A DNA stretch of 15,519 nt, taken from assembly GCA_002452325.1 (NCBI GenBank), contig DKFG01000314.1:5655-21173 (forward strand). Direction: 5' to 3'. Positions 4,626 to 12,308 of the stretch are shown piece after piece (the first letter of the stretch is position 1; the number at the start of each line of letters is the position of its first letter). Position numbers and translations under genes: made by a program. The notes below the pieces were generated by a model. The model worked only from the letters and a program-made list of their open reading frames with translations, did not search any database and was not told the origin of the DNA. Origin of the DNA: Geobacter sp. UBA6802. Lineage in GTDB: Bacteria > Desulfobacterota > Desulfuromonadia > Geobacterales > Pseudopelobacteraceae.

Positions 4626-7595
4626 TCAGCAGCGGCCTTCACGCGCCAGATGGCGTCTGACCATATCCTCAAAATCAAGTTCACGATTACCGCTATAGAC
4701 CAGTGACGCCCCGATTTCTGCGGCCAAAATAGCTGCCTGGTATTTAAGCGGCAGCGTGCTGACCCTGCGTCTGAAGCGGGGCGTTTCTCTCAGAATTCCA
4801 GGCAGGTGCCGCACCAGGGCATCACGGAAGGGGTGCTTGAGACAAAACTCCGGTCTTGAAGTAAAAAACTGAAACAGGCGATGATACAGACTATTGATAT
4901 TCTGGCTGATCTGGTCCGACAGCTCGGTATAGGGAACCATACCATCAGCCTCACGATGAAGCTGTAGCAGTAGACGCGCCTCATCCCCGGCCCGCCGTCG
5001 AAGAATCGACAGAACATCCTGCACATAGCGATCCTTGTACGCAAGGAACTCCTGTTCAGATAAAAGCAGGTTAGCAATGATCTCGTAGGACGAAGAAATA
5101 ACACCACACTTGTTGGCCGAAGCATCCCGCATCAACACAACCCCTGATTTCTGCAGCTGCAGTCGTGCCTCCGGCGTTATAAACGAGTTGGCCCCTTCAA
5201 TAATGATTCGTGCGGTGGGAGTGCCGTCTGGCCGCAGAAACTGCTGCCAGTTTACGGCATCAATCGTCTCAGGCCTTCCGCCAGCAGGTATAAACAGATC
5301 CGCCGAAACGGTAAACAGCATCGCTTCGTAGTCTCGATAAAAATCATCCAATGACATCCAGGTCTCATACAAGCTGCCATCAGCACGGCGCTCAATCCGG
5401 CGATGCAGCTCCTTAAGCCCTTCGGCTTTTCGCATAGTCCTGAACAGCAGCTGCCCGCCCGTGCCCAACTGCTCAGGGTCAAAGCTGTCCAGTTCCATGT
5501 TCAGCACCAGTCGCTGCAACTCATCCCGGCTCAGTCCGTTCGGATCAAAGGCGGCAGCTGTGCCGTCCAGCACCATAACGATCCGCGCCTGCGGACACTG
5601 CTCCAGCAGGATACGCAGACAGTTACCGGCCACATCGCCGTTAGGACCGCCGGTTAACTTGACACTAAAGGAATCGCGACCGATATCAATCCCCTGCTCT
5701 GCCATGACCACCTCGGCGAAGGTCATCACGCCGGTTGAGGTAACGCCATACTGCTTGTGGTTAATACCGAACCGTTTACTTGAGATGATGCCAGCCCCCA
5801 GCAGGTAGTTACGCTTGCACGAGAGAGCCGCAATTGCCTCAATCATGCTGTCATGCATGTTTTCATCAGGCCCCAGCTCAATCGGCTCGTCATCACCATA
5901 GTAATCAACCACACGCGGATCCCGTACTTTGCCGTTCTCTGTCGTAAAGATGTCAAGAAAAGCGTTGGCTGTCCCGTACTGCAGCTTATAGAGTCGGTTC
6001 AGCAGATCAGTCTGACGGTCGCCAGCATTGAGGATCAGCACCATCTTGGAGCCGCCCTCATAGATGTCCTTATTTTTCAGGTGTTGGGTGTGTGCAAGCA
6101 CATACACCTCCCTGAACAGGGTGTTTGCTGCCGTAACTGCATCATCGGCGGTCCTGGCGATAATGGTACGCCAGCCACCACGGGCAATGTCGGAGAACCC
6201 TATATGGTAACCGTAGCCGTAACGGCTGTAGAAAAAAGTTACCCTAAACGGCAGTACTGGTGGCAGATCATCGGTAAACGCTCCCCCTAGTTCCCGTAGG
6301 TACGCTGGGTCCAGCCGAAATGCCAGTGCCTGTTTTTCAGCAACAAAGAAGTTTGTTTTCAGGGTGTGGGTAATACACAGCAGGCAGCAGCGGTAGATGT
6401 CGCGCCGGATCTCATCAAGCCAACGGTGCCCGGTATTGTAATCACGTATATGATTGGCAAGCTGTTCGGCAAACGCTGTATACCGTTCAACGTTCAGGGC
6501 CTTATCGGGTTCAAAGCGGACGCGAAACAGTTGCAACAACTGGTTAGCCATCTCTGGATGGGTATAAAAAGCGCTCTGGATGTTATCAAGTCCGAAACGT
6601 TCCGGCTGGTTGTGAGCCAGACTGGTATGACACAAACTGATGAAGGCCTGGGTCAGTGCCGCATCATCACCAGCCATGATGCCGCGATTAACCCAGTCAC
6701 GATACAGGGGGCTCGCGGTGTTTAGTATTTGCGTATTACATAGCTCCAGCTGCAGCTGTACGGCTTGTGGAGAGCCTGGAAGCAGTGCAGCACCACACCG
6801 GTGATGCACAAAGAAGGTACCCAGAAAATAGGGATGGACGCCGTTGCTGATGGTCAGGCAGTACGCTCTGCGGATACCGACCCCGAGTCGGTTAAAGACC
6901 TCCACCACCTGAGTCAGGAACGACTCCTGGGGAGGATTAGCAACGGCAAACAACACTCGGGTCTCTGTGATGCCATTGTGTTCCACCAGTCGCAGATCAA
7001 GATAAAGGCCACCCGATGCATTGCCGCGCTCTAACAACCAAATCAACCAAGCAGTGCGACCGGGAGGCGCCAGACAGATCTGGTCGGAGGCATTCAACCA
7101 GAGCACCCGCAACAACCGCAAGGCAGTAGTCGGCTCAATCGCAGGGGCGATCGCCTGCAGCTTGCGCATGACCTCTCGTTGCAGCTTAACCGGGATGCGA
7201 CAGGCATCAAGATCAGCAATCAATTCATTAGGTTTCTGGTCAAACTCGTAGCGCTGCACCTCCAAGGCATGCTTCATCTCCGGCATAGGTACGTGGGAGT
7301 GAGAAAACATGGCATATGAAAGCTGGTCCGTCTCAATGTTTTTAAGACTGTTCAGAAGCGAGCCCGGCTCGTCCAGACAGGCCAGAATCAAGCGTTTGTC
7401 ATGATCTGCCAGGATCAGGCGACGATTAAACTGCAGCGAGTCCATCTCACGAATTAACGTAATCAGGGCATTGGGTTCATCAGCCATGGCCTGAAAAAAA
7501 TAGGGCGACATCTGTGCATGCAACCACTTCGCATTGCGGCGGGCGAGGCTGTTAGCCGTTTGGCAAGCAGAACGTATGGCCGTTGAGAATGACAT
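4626..7595 (-). CDS. large NAD-dependent glutamate dehydrogenase, yeast Gdh2-like
   Basis: This 989-residue protein should interconvert glutamate and 2-oxoglutarate plus ammonia using NAD, usually in the catabolic direction. The N-terminal half (about 1-430) is a regulatory-looking region without motifs I can name firmly. The catalytic half has DIARGGWR (about 469-476), TQHLKNKDIYEGGSK with the catalytic-type lysines (503-517), ELGPDENMHD (573-582), a Rossmann-type GGPNGDVAGN (649-658), DLFIPAGGRPETI (766-778), IIEGANSFITPEA (798-810) and SANKCGVISSSYEI (826-839). These match the roughly 115-kDa fungal Gdh2 class better than the 180-kDa bacterial class or the 50-kDa hexameric class. The start at 7595 has GGAGG 5 bases upstream; a 45-codon upstream extension overlaps the promoter region and is rejected. 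It diverges from cobO. Reaction direction and coenzyme are inferred from the class. Confidence 0.9.
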   Translation of the reverse strand: MSFSTAIRSACQTANSLARRNAKWLHAQMSPYFFQAMADEPNALITLIREMDSLQFNRRLILADHDKRLILACLDEPGSLLNSLKNIETDQLSYAMFSHSHVPMPEMKHALEVQRYEFDQKPNELIADLDACRIPVKLQREVMRKLQAIAPAIEPTTALRLLRVLWLNASDQICLAPPGRTAWLIWLLERGNASGGLYLDLRLVEHNGITETRVLFAVANPPQESFLTQVVEVFNRLGVGIRRAYCLTISNGVHPYFLGTFFVHHRCGAALLPGSPQAVQLQLELCNTQILNTASPLYRDWVNRGIMAGDDAALTQAFISLCHTSLAHNQPERFGLDNIQSAFYTHPEMANQLLQLFRVRFEPDKALNVERYTAFAEQLANHIRDYNTGHRWLDEIRRDIYRCCLLCITHTLKTNFFVAEKQALAFRLDPAYLRELGGAFTDDLPPVLPFRVTFFYSRYGYGYHIGFSDIARGGWRTIIARTADDAVTAANTLFREVYVLAHTQHLKNKDIYEGGSKMVLILNAGDRQTDLLNRLYKLQYGTANAFLDIFTTENGKVRDPRVVDYYGDDEPIELGPDENMHDSMIEAIAALSCKRNYLLGAGIISSKRFGINHKQYGVTSTGVMTFAEVVMAEQGIDIGRDSFSVKLTGGPNGDVAGNCLRILLEQCPQARIVMVLDGTAAAFDPNGLSRDELQRLVLNMELDSFDPEQLGTGGQLLFRTMRKAEGLKELHRRIERRADGSLYETWMSLDDFYRDYEAMLFTVSADLFIPAGGRPETIDAVNWQQFLRPDGTPTARIIIEGANSFITPEARLQLQKSGVVLMRDASANKCGVISSSYEIIANLLLSEQEFLAYKDRYVQDVLSILRRRAGDEARLLLQLHREADGMVPYTELSDQISQNINSLYHRLFQFFTSRPEFCLKHPFRDALVRHLPGILRETPRFRRRVSTLPLKYQAAILAAEIGASLVYSGNRELDFEDMVRRHLAREGRC

Positions 7596-7626
7596 GAGAT
7601 CCTCCGTATTGGGTAGGTGCCTGAAG

Positions 7627-7654
7627 AGTATAGCGCCATTCCGGCATTCGGCAA
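7627..7654 (-). promoter_or_regulatory. predicted promoter of the glutamate dehydrogenase gene
   Basis: On the minus strand TTGCCG (7649-7654) and TATACT (7627-7632) are 16 bases apart, giving 4 of 6 and 5 of 6 matches. The start point would be near 7620, about 25 bases before the start codon at 7595. This fits the chosen start and argues against the longer N-terminus. Its -35 is only 4 bases from the -35 of the divergent cobO promoter. Confidence 0.55.
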
Positions 7655-7658
7655 CTCC

Positions 7659-7688
7659 TTGACCGCTCTGCCTGACAGTTGGTATATA
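7659..7688 (+). promoter_or_regulatory. predicted promoter of cobO
   Basis: TTGACC (7659-7664, 5 of 6) and TATATA (7683-7688, 4 of 6) are 18 bases apart. The expected start near 7695 gives a leader of about 34 bases. There is no room for a cobalamin riboswitch, which needs roughly 200 bases. Confidence 0.55.
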
Positions 7689-7728
7689 GAAATATGAACG
7701 AATCTGTTGTATCAGGGGAGATTCAACC

Positions 7729-8271
7729 ATGGAGCCAGGGAAGGCAACAGTTCTTCAGGGGCAGGTACAGATCTATACAGGTAATGGCAAAGGCAAGACT
7801 ACTGCCGCGCTGGGGCTCGCCCTGAGGGCGCTGGGAAGAGGGCTTACGGTCTGCTTTTTCCAGTTTATCAAGGGGGGTGGTCCCTATGGCGAGCAATTGA
7901 TTGCTGAACGGCTGCAACCCGGCTTTACCATTATCAGCACCGGTCGCCCCGGTTGGGTGCGGCCTGAAACCATCGCTGAAGATCGAGCGCTGGCCCAGCA
8001 GGCATTACAGCAGGCACATGAGCTGCTCTGTTCAGGCAACTACGACCTGTTTGTCTGCGATGAACTGATTGGGGCGATCGGGTTTGGACTGATTGATATT
8101 GAGCAGGCGCTCGAATTGATCCGCAGCAAACCGAAGCAGGTGGAGCTGGTACTGACCGGCAGAAATGCCGACGAACAGCTGCAGCAGGCAGCTGATCTGG
8201 TTACGGAAATGCGCGAAATCAAGCATTATTATCAGAACGGAATTCCGGCCCGAATCGGAATAGAGTTGTAA
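7729..8271 (+). CDS. cobO: cob(I)alamin adenosyltransferase, CobO/BtuR type
   Basis: This cytoplasmic enzyme transfers the adenosyl group of ATP to the cobalt of a reduced corrinoid, making adenosylcobalamin or its precursors. At 180 residues it has normal length. Family motifs are in order: the P-loop-like TGNGKGKTTAALGLALRA (about 17-34), QFIKGG (45-50), the acidic strand FVCDELIGAIGFGLI (108-122), VLTGRNA (141-147), and the C-terminal TEMREIKHYYQNGIPARIGIE. The canonical sequence is usually ...DEINYAL...GL, and here it is DELIGAIGFGLI, a mild variation. The ATG at 7729 follows GGGGAG by 8 bases. No other cobalamin gene is next to it, so it may serve salvage as well as de novo synthesis. 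It diverges from the glutamate dehydrogenase gene and is followed by an 89-base gap with a new promoter. Confidence 0.95.
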   Translation: MEPGKATVLQGQVQIYTGNGKGKTTAALGLALRALGRGLTVCFFQFIKGGGPYGEQLIAERLQPGFTIISTGRPGWVRPETIAEDRALAQQALQQAHELLCSGNYDLFVCDELIGAIGFGLIDIEQALELIRSKPKQVELVLTGRNADEQLQQAADLVTEMREIKHYYQNGIPARIGIEL

Positions 8272-8301
8272 TGCCTGCATGTTTTTTATTGCTGGTATCG
8301 C

Positions 8302-8329
8302 TTGCGCAACCAGCAGGATCAGGTATACT
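8302..8329 (+). promoter_or_regulatory. candidate promoter of the DUF948-YtxH operon
   Basis: A good -10, TATACT (8324-8329), lies 16 bases after TTGCGC (8302-8307), a weak -35. A 7-bp inverted repeat, TGCTGGT and ACCAGCA (8290-8296 and 8309-8315), brackets the -35 and could be an operator, since no T-run follows to make it a terminator. Confidence 0.4.
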
Positions 8330-8360
8330 TATTAAACTGGTGTGAAAGGAGTTGGTCTCG

Positions 8361-8759
8361 ATGGCACTCGAATCACTTGCTGCACTCATTGCAGCCGCTG
8401 CATTTGTTGTACTGGTTATCGTCCTGGTTCCGGCCGTCCAAAGCCTCAGGAAGTCGTCCCAATCGGTTGCTGCGCTTGCTGAACTGCTGACCACCGAGTT
8501 GAAGCCTACCATCTCGGAACTTAACCAGGTCCTGTCAGAGTTGAAAACCGTTGGTGGCGGTGTTGCTGAACACACTGATGATGTCAAGCGTTTCATGACT
8601 GCCTTAGGGGATACCGGCACCCAACTGACATCGATCAACCGCTCAGTCGGCACGGTGACCAGAGTGCTGGATCAAGCCGGAGCCGTGGCAACAGGCGCGA
8701 AAGTCGCAGGAAAATATCTACTCGAACATTACCTGAAACGCACAATGAAAGGAGCATGA
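8361..8759 (+). CDS. DUF948 (YtxG-like) membrane protein
   Basis: A 132-residue protein with one N-terminal membrane helix (about 5-28, ALIAAAAFVVLVIVLVPAV) followed by a long amphipathic helical region rich in Ser/Thr/Val heptads (SLRKSSQSVAALAELLTTEL, then TISELNQVLSELKTV), the layout of DUF948 proteins such as Bacillus YtxG. The soluble part probably forms a coiled coil. The function of the family is not established. The ATG at 8361 is preferred because AAAGGAG ends 9 bases upstream; a TTG at 8352 would sit right against that site. Its stop overlaps by four bases an ATG of the next frame, and the YtxH gene starts two bases downstream, so the two are translationally coupled. In Bacillus, ytxG and ytxH also form one operon, under general stress control; whether that applies here is unknown. 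Confidence 0.85.
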   Translation: MALESLAALIAAAAFVVLVIVLVPAVQSLRKSSQSVAALAELLTTELKPTISELNQVLSELKTVGGGVAEHTDDVKRFMTALGDTGTQLTSINRSVGTVTRVLDQAGAVATGAKVAGKYLLEHYLKRTMKGA

Positions 8760-8761
8760 AC

Positions 8762-9073
8762 ATGGCACATGACGACAACGGAGTATCCGCAAGCACCGTA
8801 CTGGTTTCCTTCCTGACCGGCGCAGCACTTGGAGCAGGCCTGGCACTGCTGTACTCACCCAAGAGCGGTCGTGAAGTACGTGATCAGATCGGCGATCTGA
8901 CTGATGATGCTGTTGACAAGATCAAGGAGTACGCCCGCGAAGCCCAAAGCAAGATCAAGGCGACCCTGGAAGAAAGCAAGGAGACGATCCTGGAAAAGAA
9001 ATCTATCCTCTCTTCTGCCATAGAAGCCGGTCGCGAGGCCATCCAAAAAGAGAAAGAAAAGTACAGCGCTTAA
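8762..9073 (+). CDS. YtxH-like membrane protein with coiled-coil tail
   Basis: A 103-residue protein with a short polar N-terminus (MAHDDNGVS), a membrane helix rich in small residues (about 11-31, TVLVSFLTGAALGAGLALLY), the family motif YSPKSGREVRDQI (31-43), and a long charged helical tail (DAVDKIKEYAREAQSKIKAT and onward, ending KEKEKYSA) likely to form a coiled coil. The ATG at 8762 is preferred over that at 8756, because GGAG lies 7 bases before the former and only 2 before the latter. It is coupled to the DUF948 gene and followed by an intrinsic terminator. It shares the KIKEYA segment with the shorter YtxH-like protein at 4267-4518. Its role is unknown; envelope-stress association is inferred from relatives. 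Confidence 0.87.
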   Translation: MAHDDNGVSASTVLVSFLTGAALGAGLALLYSPKSGREVRDQIGDLTDDAVDKIKEYAREAQSKIKATLEESKETILEKKSILSSAIEAGREAIQKEKEKYSA

Positions 9074-9094
9074 CCTGTATTCACTAGTCTGTAC

Positions 9095-9128
9095 AAGCGG
9101 GCACATCGATCAGGTGGCCCGCTTTTTT
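9095..9128 (+). terminator. intrinsic terminator of the DUF948-YtxH operon
   Basis: AAGCGGGC (9095-9102) pairs with GCCCGCTT (9117-9124) across a 14-base loop, and the right arm runs into six T residues (9123-9128). It starts 21 bases after the YtxH stop codon. Confidence 0.88.
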
Positions 9129-9156
9129 GTTTATATTATTAAGCCGTTACAGCAAT

Positions 9157-9185
9157 TTGACAGGCTGCTCACGATAGTCTATAAT
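9157..9185 (+). promoter_or_regulatory. perfect-consensus sigma-70 promoter of the transglycosylase operon
   Basis: TTGACA (9157-9162) and TATAAT (9180-9185) with exactly 17 bases between them. Transcription should begin near 9192, giving a leader of about 29 bases before the ATG at 9221. A 12-of-12 match is rare and suggests strong constitutive expression unless repressed or limited by translation. Confidence 0.88.
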
Positions 9186-9220
9186 GCGCCCCACTTTTAA
9201 GGAGCCGTAACCCTGACACC

Positions 9221-10663
9221 ATGCGCACCCTGATAACAGGCATAGCAGCTGTTCTGGCCATTGCAAGTACGGCCACTGCCGGTGAACCAACCCTGGCGTT
9301 ACTGCGCGAGCTCGTGCACCCCCATAGCTCCGCCGCAAGCCGTCTCCACATGCATAGTGATGGGCACCAGGACATACCCTCTTCTCTCTTCACCCTGGAA
9401 GAGCTGCACGACAGCAGATCAGGACTGCTGGACGATCTTGACCTGACAGATGAAGCACGGGCCGATGATATCCCGCTGGCAATGAATGACCAAGTCAACT
9501 ACTTTATCAACTACTTCCAGACCAAGGCCCGCAACACCTACGCGCGTTGGCTGACCAGATCTGCCCGCTATCTGCCAATGATGAAAGAGATACTGCGCAA
9601 GGAAGGGCTGCCGGACGAACTAGTCTACGTCGCCATGATTGAAAGCGGCTTTCACCTGCATGCCCGTTCTGTGGCAAACGCGGTGGGGCCCTGGCAGTTC
9701 ATGTCTGCCACTGGCAGGCGGTATTCACTGAGGATTGATCAGTGGGTGGACGAACGTAAAGACCCGGTCAAGGCAACCATGGCGGCTGCCCTGTACTTTA
9801 AAGACCTGTACGGCATGTTCAATAATGATTGGTACCTTGCCGCAGCAGGCTACAATGCCGGTGAAAACAAAATTTTTCGCGCCATGAGCAAGTACGAGAC
9901 CGATGACTTCTGGGAACTCGCCAAAGGGACCTACCTGAAGCGCGAGACCAAAGAATATGTTCCTAAACTGCTTGCGGCGACCATCATTGCCAAAGATCCT
10001 GACAAGTACGGCTTTACCGAGATTGCAGCTGTACCGTTAATTGAGTTCGACACGGTTACCGTAGACAGCCGTACCGATCTTGAACTGGTTGCCCGACTCA
10101 CCGGCACCACCTATCAGACCATCAAAGAGTTAAACCCTGCACTGCGTCACTGGTGTACCCCCCCGAACTATCCTGAATACGAACTGAAGATCCCCAAAGG
10201 GACCGGTGATCTTTTCCTGCAAGGGATTGCTGTCATTCCCGAAGAGCAGCGTTTCAGCGAAAAAAAGCTGTATGGTCGTTACAAAGCTGGTAAACGTGAC
10301 ACTCTCAAGCTGGTTGCCAAACGATTCGGCCTTACGGCTGGAGAACTGGCAGACCTCAACAGCATAGGGCGCACAACAAAGATCGCCGGCAAGACCTTAG
10401 TCATACCAGCACGCCACATTGCTGATTTTACTCATGAAGGCACCGGCAGACCCGTTATTACAGCCAGACGTACTGCGGATACCCCCCCGGTTATCCAGTA
10501 TTATACGATCCAGAAGGGTGACACGCTCTATGGACTGGCCCGTCGCTTCAAGGTTTCCACAAAGCTCCTGACCGCCTGGAACGACCTGAAAATTACTGTC
10601 ACGCTGGTTCCGGGCAAACGGCTTATTGTTTCAAAAAACAACACCAGCAGTCGTAACGGTTAG
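9221..10663 (+). CDS. mltD: MltD-like lytic transglycosylase with LysM domains
   Basis: A 480-residue periplasmic enzyme predicted to cleave peptidoglycan glycan strands with 1,6-anhydro product formation. It has a signal peptide (1-20, cleavage after ATA), no lipobox cysteine, a family-1 SLT domain (about 115-240) with the catalytic glutamate at 141 in AMIESGF, then GPWQFMSATGRRYSL and YLAAAGYNAGENKI. Three LysM-like modules follow: a degenerate one (about 276-326), one at about 353-397, and a clear C-terminal one (about 427-470, YYTIQKGDTLYGLARRF). E. coli MltD is a lipoprotein of similar layout, so this is a secreted rather than lipid-anchored variant. The ribosome binding site AAGGAG is 16 bases from the ATG, unusually far, yet no nearer in-frame start exists. 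First gene of an operon with the TPR and receiver-like genes. Confidence 0.93.
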   Translation: MRTLITGIAAVLAIASTATAGEPTLALLRELVHPHSSAASRLHMHSDGHQDIPSSLFTLEELHDSRSGLLDDLDLTDEARADDIPLAMNDQVNYFINYFQTKARNTYARWLTRSARYLPMMKEILRKEGLPDELVYVAMIESGFHLHARSVANAVGPWQFMSATGRRYSLRIDQWVDERKDPVKATMAAALYFKDLYGMFNNDWYLAAAGYNAGENKIFRAMSKYETDDFWELAKGTYLKRETKEYVPKLLAATIIAKDPDKYGFTEIAAVPLIEFDTVTVDSRTDLELVARLTGTTYQTIKELNPALRHWCTPPNYPEYELKIPKGTGDLFLQGIAVIPEEQRFSEKKLYGRYKAGKRDTLKLVAKRFGLTAGELADLNSIGRTTKIAGKTLVIPARHIADFTHEGTGRPVITARRTADTPPVIQYYTIQKGDTLYGLARRFKVSTKLLTAWNDLKITVTLVPGKRLIVSKNNTSSRNG

Positions 10664-10727
10664 CCATGCTGCCTAAGCTCAAACTCTACATTTTGCCCTA
10701 TCCTATTGCACTTATGAGGTTTTCTGC

Positions 10728-11465
10728 ATGTACTCGATCCTGATCTGCACCGCCCTCGGTCTTCTTGTCTTTACGGTATTGCTGCTGGCGGTGAAACTGA
10801 CCTGGTGGGGATCGCTGATGATCGCACTGGTGGTCTTTTCTGTATCGTTCTTCTTTCTGTCCCGCTACATCAGCAAAAAACTGATGGTGGCATTGGAACA
10901 GGCAGGTCGCGACCTGCAGGGCCAACGTTTTGAAAAGGCAGTCCGAGAGATGAAGGATGCCCTGCGATTTGGCCCCTGGCAGCTGTACGTGGCAGACCAG
11001 ATCAACTCCCAAATCGGCATGGCCTACTATATTCGTCGCGATTTTTCCAATGCATTTCCTTACTTGGAAAAGGCCTTTTTCAAGAACTGGATCGCCATGG
11101 GGATGCTGGCTATTAGTTATATGAAGCGCCAGAAACGCAGCCAGATGGAGAAAACCTTTGACAAGGCAGTGCAATGGAACGGCAAGGAGTCGCTACTCTG
11201 GAACCTGTATGCCTACTGCTTGGCTGAGGAATGCGGTGAGCGAAGCAAAGCCATTGCTGTGCTAGAAAAGGGGTTGAAAAAGCTGCCCGACGACCAGCAT
11301 ATAACAGATAATCTGGATAATTTGCAGAATGGACGCAAGATGAAAATGCGCAGTTTTGGCGATCCCTGGTACCAGTTTCACCTGGAGAGCGTTGGGCAGC
11401 TGCAGAAGCACCAGATGGCATCCATGGGCGGTCGCATGCAGAAGCGGATGACGGTACGCCGATGA
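10728..11465 (+). CDS. membrane-anchored TPR-like protein
   Basis: A 245-residue protein with two adjacent membrane helices at the N-terminus (about 4-22 and 27-47), a basic loop after the second (SRYISKKL), then a soluble part with about three to four degenerate TPR-type helix pairs: LEQAGRDLQGQRFEKAVREM, INSQIGMAYYIRRDFSNAFP, MEKTFDKAVQWNGKES and AIAVLEKGLKKLPDDQ. The two-helix hairpin and positive flank place the TPR part in the cytoplasm. TPRs serve as binding scaffolds; no catalytic motif is seen. The tail is basic and methionine-rich (HQMASMGGRMQKRMTVRR). The ATG at 10728 follows GAGG by 8 bases. Its last codons overlap the next gene by four bases (ATGA), so the two products are probably made together. 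Not recognised as a named family. Confidence 0.82.
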   Translation: MYSILICTALGLLVFTVLLLAVKLTWWGSLMIALVVFSVSFFFLSRYISKKLMVALEQAGRDLQGQRFEKAVREMKDALRFGPWQLYVADQINSQIGMAYYIRRDFSNAFPYLEKAFFKNWIAMGMLAISYMKRQKRSQMEKTFDKAVQWNGKESLLWNLYAYCLAEECGERSKAIAVLEKGLKKLPDDQHITDNLDNLQNGRKMKMRSFGDPWYQFHLESVGQLQKHQMASMGGRMQKRMTVRR

Positions 11466-12211
11466 GCAGCGCCCTTCGCCAGACTGAGCAGACACCTGAA
11501 CTGTGGGTGATGGGGGTGCAGCCTGAACAGGGGCGTGACCTGATCATCCGCGACTACCTTGAAGCTGCCGGCTACAACGTACGTCTTGCTGACTTCAGCC
11601 GGTTGGTTGATCAGCACCCCTTGGGGATCGTACTGGATATATCACCCAATTCTGATGACGGCTGGGGCCTGCTGGCTAAAATCAAGTCTGACCCAACACA
11701 CCGCAACACCCCTGTTTTGCCGGTCTTTCTGAGTCAGACCGGAAAAGTGGGGGGGGTGTTCCCGCTGGCAGGCTTCTTTACCCTGCCTCTTGATGCTGAT
11801 TATCTGCTTGATCGACTGGCGGTCTATGGACTGACTGAAGATGCAGAGACATGGGATCTGCAGGCACTGGTGGTATCCCGTACCGGCGAGGAAAAACTCT
11901 CAAAACTATTGGAGTCACTAGGATTTGAGGTAGTAAAAGGCTATACCGGCAAAGAGGCCCTTGCCCTGATATCGCTGCACCCAAAATATCTGACCTTCTG
12001 CAGCCTGATGCTGCCCGACATGTCGGCCTTTGAACTGATGGAAAAATTCCGCCTCTTCCCATACAGTCGCAACACACCTGTATTTATCCTGATAAAGGAT
12101 GAATTCAAGGAAGGCGAAAAGGCTGCCATGAGTCGTGAAATCGCCCACCTGGTCAGCAAGAAGCAGCTAAGCAAGGAAGAGTTTCTTAAATATCTCCGCA
12201 ACCGAGCCTGA
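11462..12211 (+). CDS. protein with two degenerate receiver domains
   Basis: A 249-residue protein of two response-regulator-like halves and no output domain. The first (about 13-122) has LGIVLDIS with Asp59 where the phosphoacceptor would lie, but lacks the acidic pair near the first strand and has TLPLD where a KP motif is expected. The second (about 134-246) reads LTFCSLMLPDMSAFELMEKF: Ser181 replaces the aspartate, although the following LMLPDM is typical, and HLVSKKQLSKEEFL keeps the lysine region. Neither half looks able to be phosphorylated normally. It starts in a 4-base overlap with the TPR gene, with no good ribosome binding site of its own, implying translational coupling. A strong terminator follows. 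A phosphorylation-independent adaptor role with the TPR protein is inference. Confidence 0.85.
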   Translation: MSSALRQTEQTPELWVMGVQPEQGRDLIIRDYLEAAGYNVRLADFSRLVDQHPLGIVLDISPNSDDGWGLLAKIKSDPTHRNTPVLPVFLSQTGKVGGVFPLAGFFTLPLDADYLLDRLAVYGLTEDAETWDLQALVVSRTGEEKLSKLLESLGFEVVKGYTGKEALALISLHPKYLTFCSLMLPDMSAFELMEKFRLFPYSRNTPVFILIKDEFKEGEKAAMSREIAHLVSKKQLSKEEFLKYLRNRA

Positions 12212-12244
12212 AGCACCATATCTCAGTCTGCGCGACCCAACATC

Positions 12245-12288
12245 ACACAACGCCCCTGCTGCCAAAGGCAACAGGGGCGTTGTGTTTT
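12245..12288 (+). terminator. strong intrinsic terminator of the mltD operon
   Basis: A perfect 14-bp stem, ACACAACGCCCCTG and CAGGGGCGTTGTGT (12245-12258 and 12272-12285), continues after one mismatch into TGCC/GGCA with an AAA loop. A short TTTT run (12285-12288) follows on the plus strand only. It separates this operon from the convergent surA-like gene. Confidence 0.85.
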
Positions 12289-12308
12289 CTGCTCCTATTG
12301 GGATGGCA

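Noticed and set aside
7689..7728. Cobalamin riboswitch upstream of cobO
   Set aside because: The leader from the predicted promoter is about 34 bases, far too short, and no B12-box-like sequence was seen.
7596..7730. 45-residue upstream extension of the glutamate dehydrogenase
   Set aside because: It would cover the predicted promoter and reach into the cobO start; the internal ATG at 7595 has GGAGG at workable spacing.
8290..8315. Inverted repeat TGCTGGT/ACCAGCA after cobO considered as a terminator
   Set aside because: No T-run follows on either strand; it is kept only as a possible operator over the downstream promoter.
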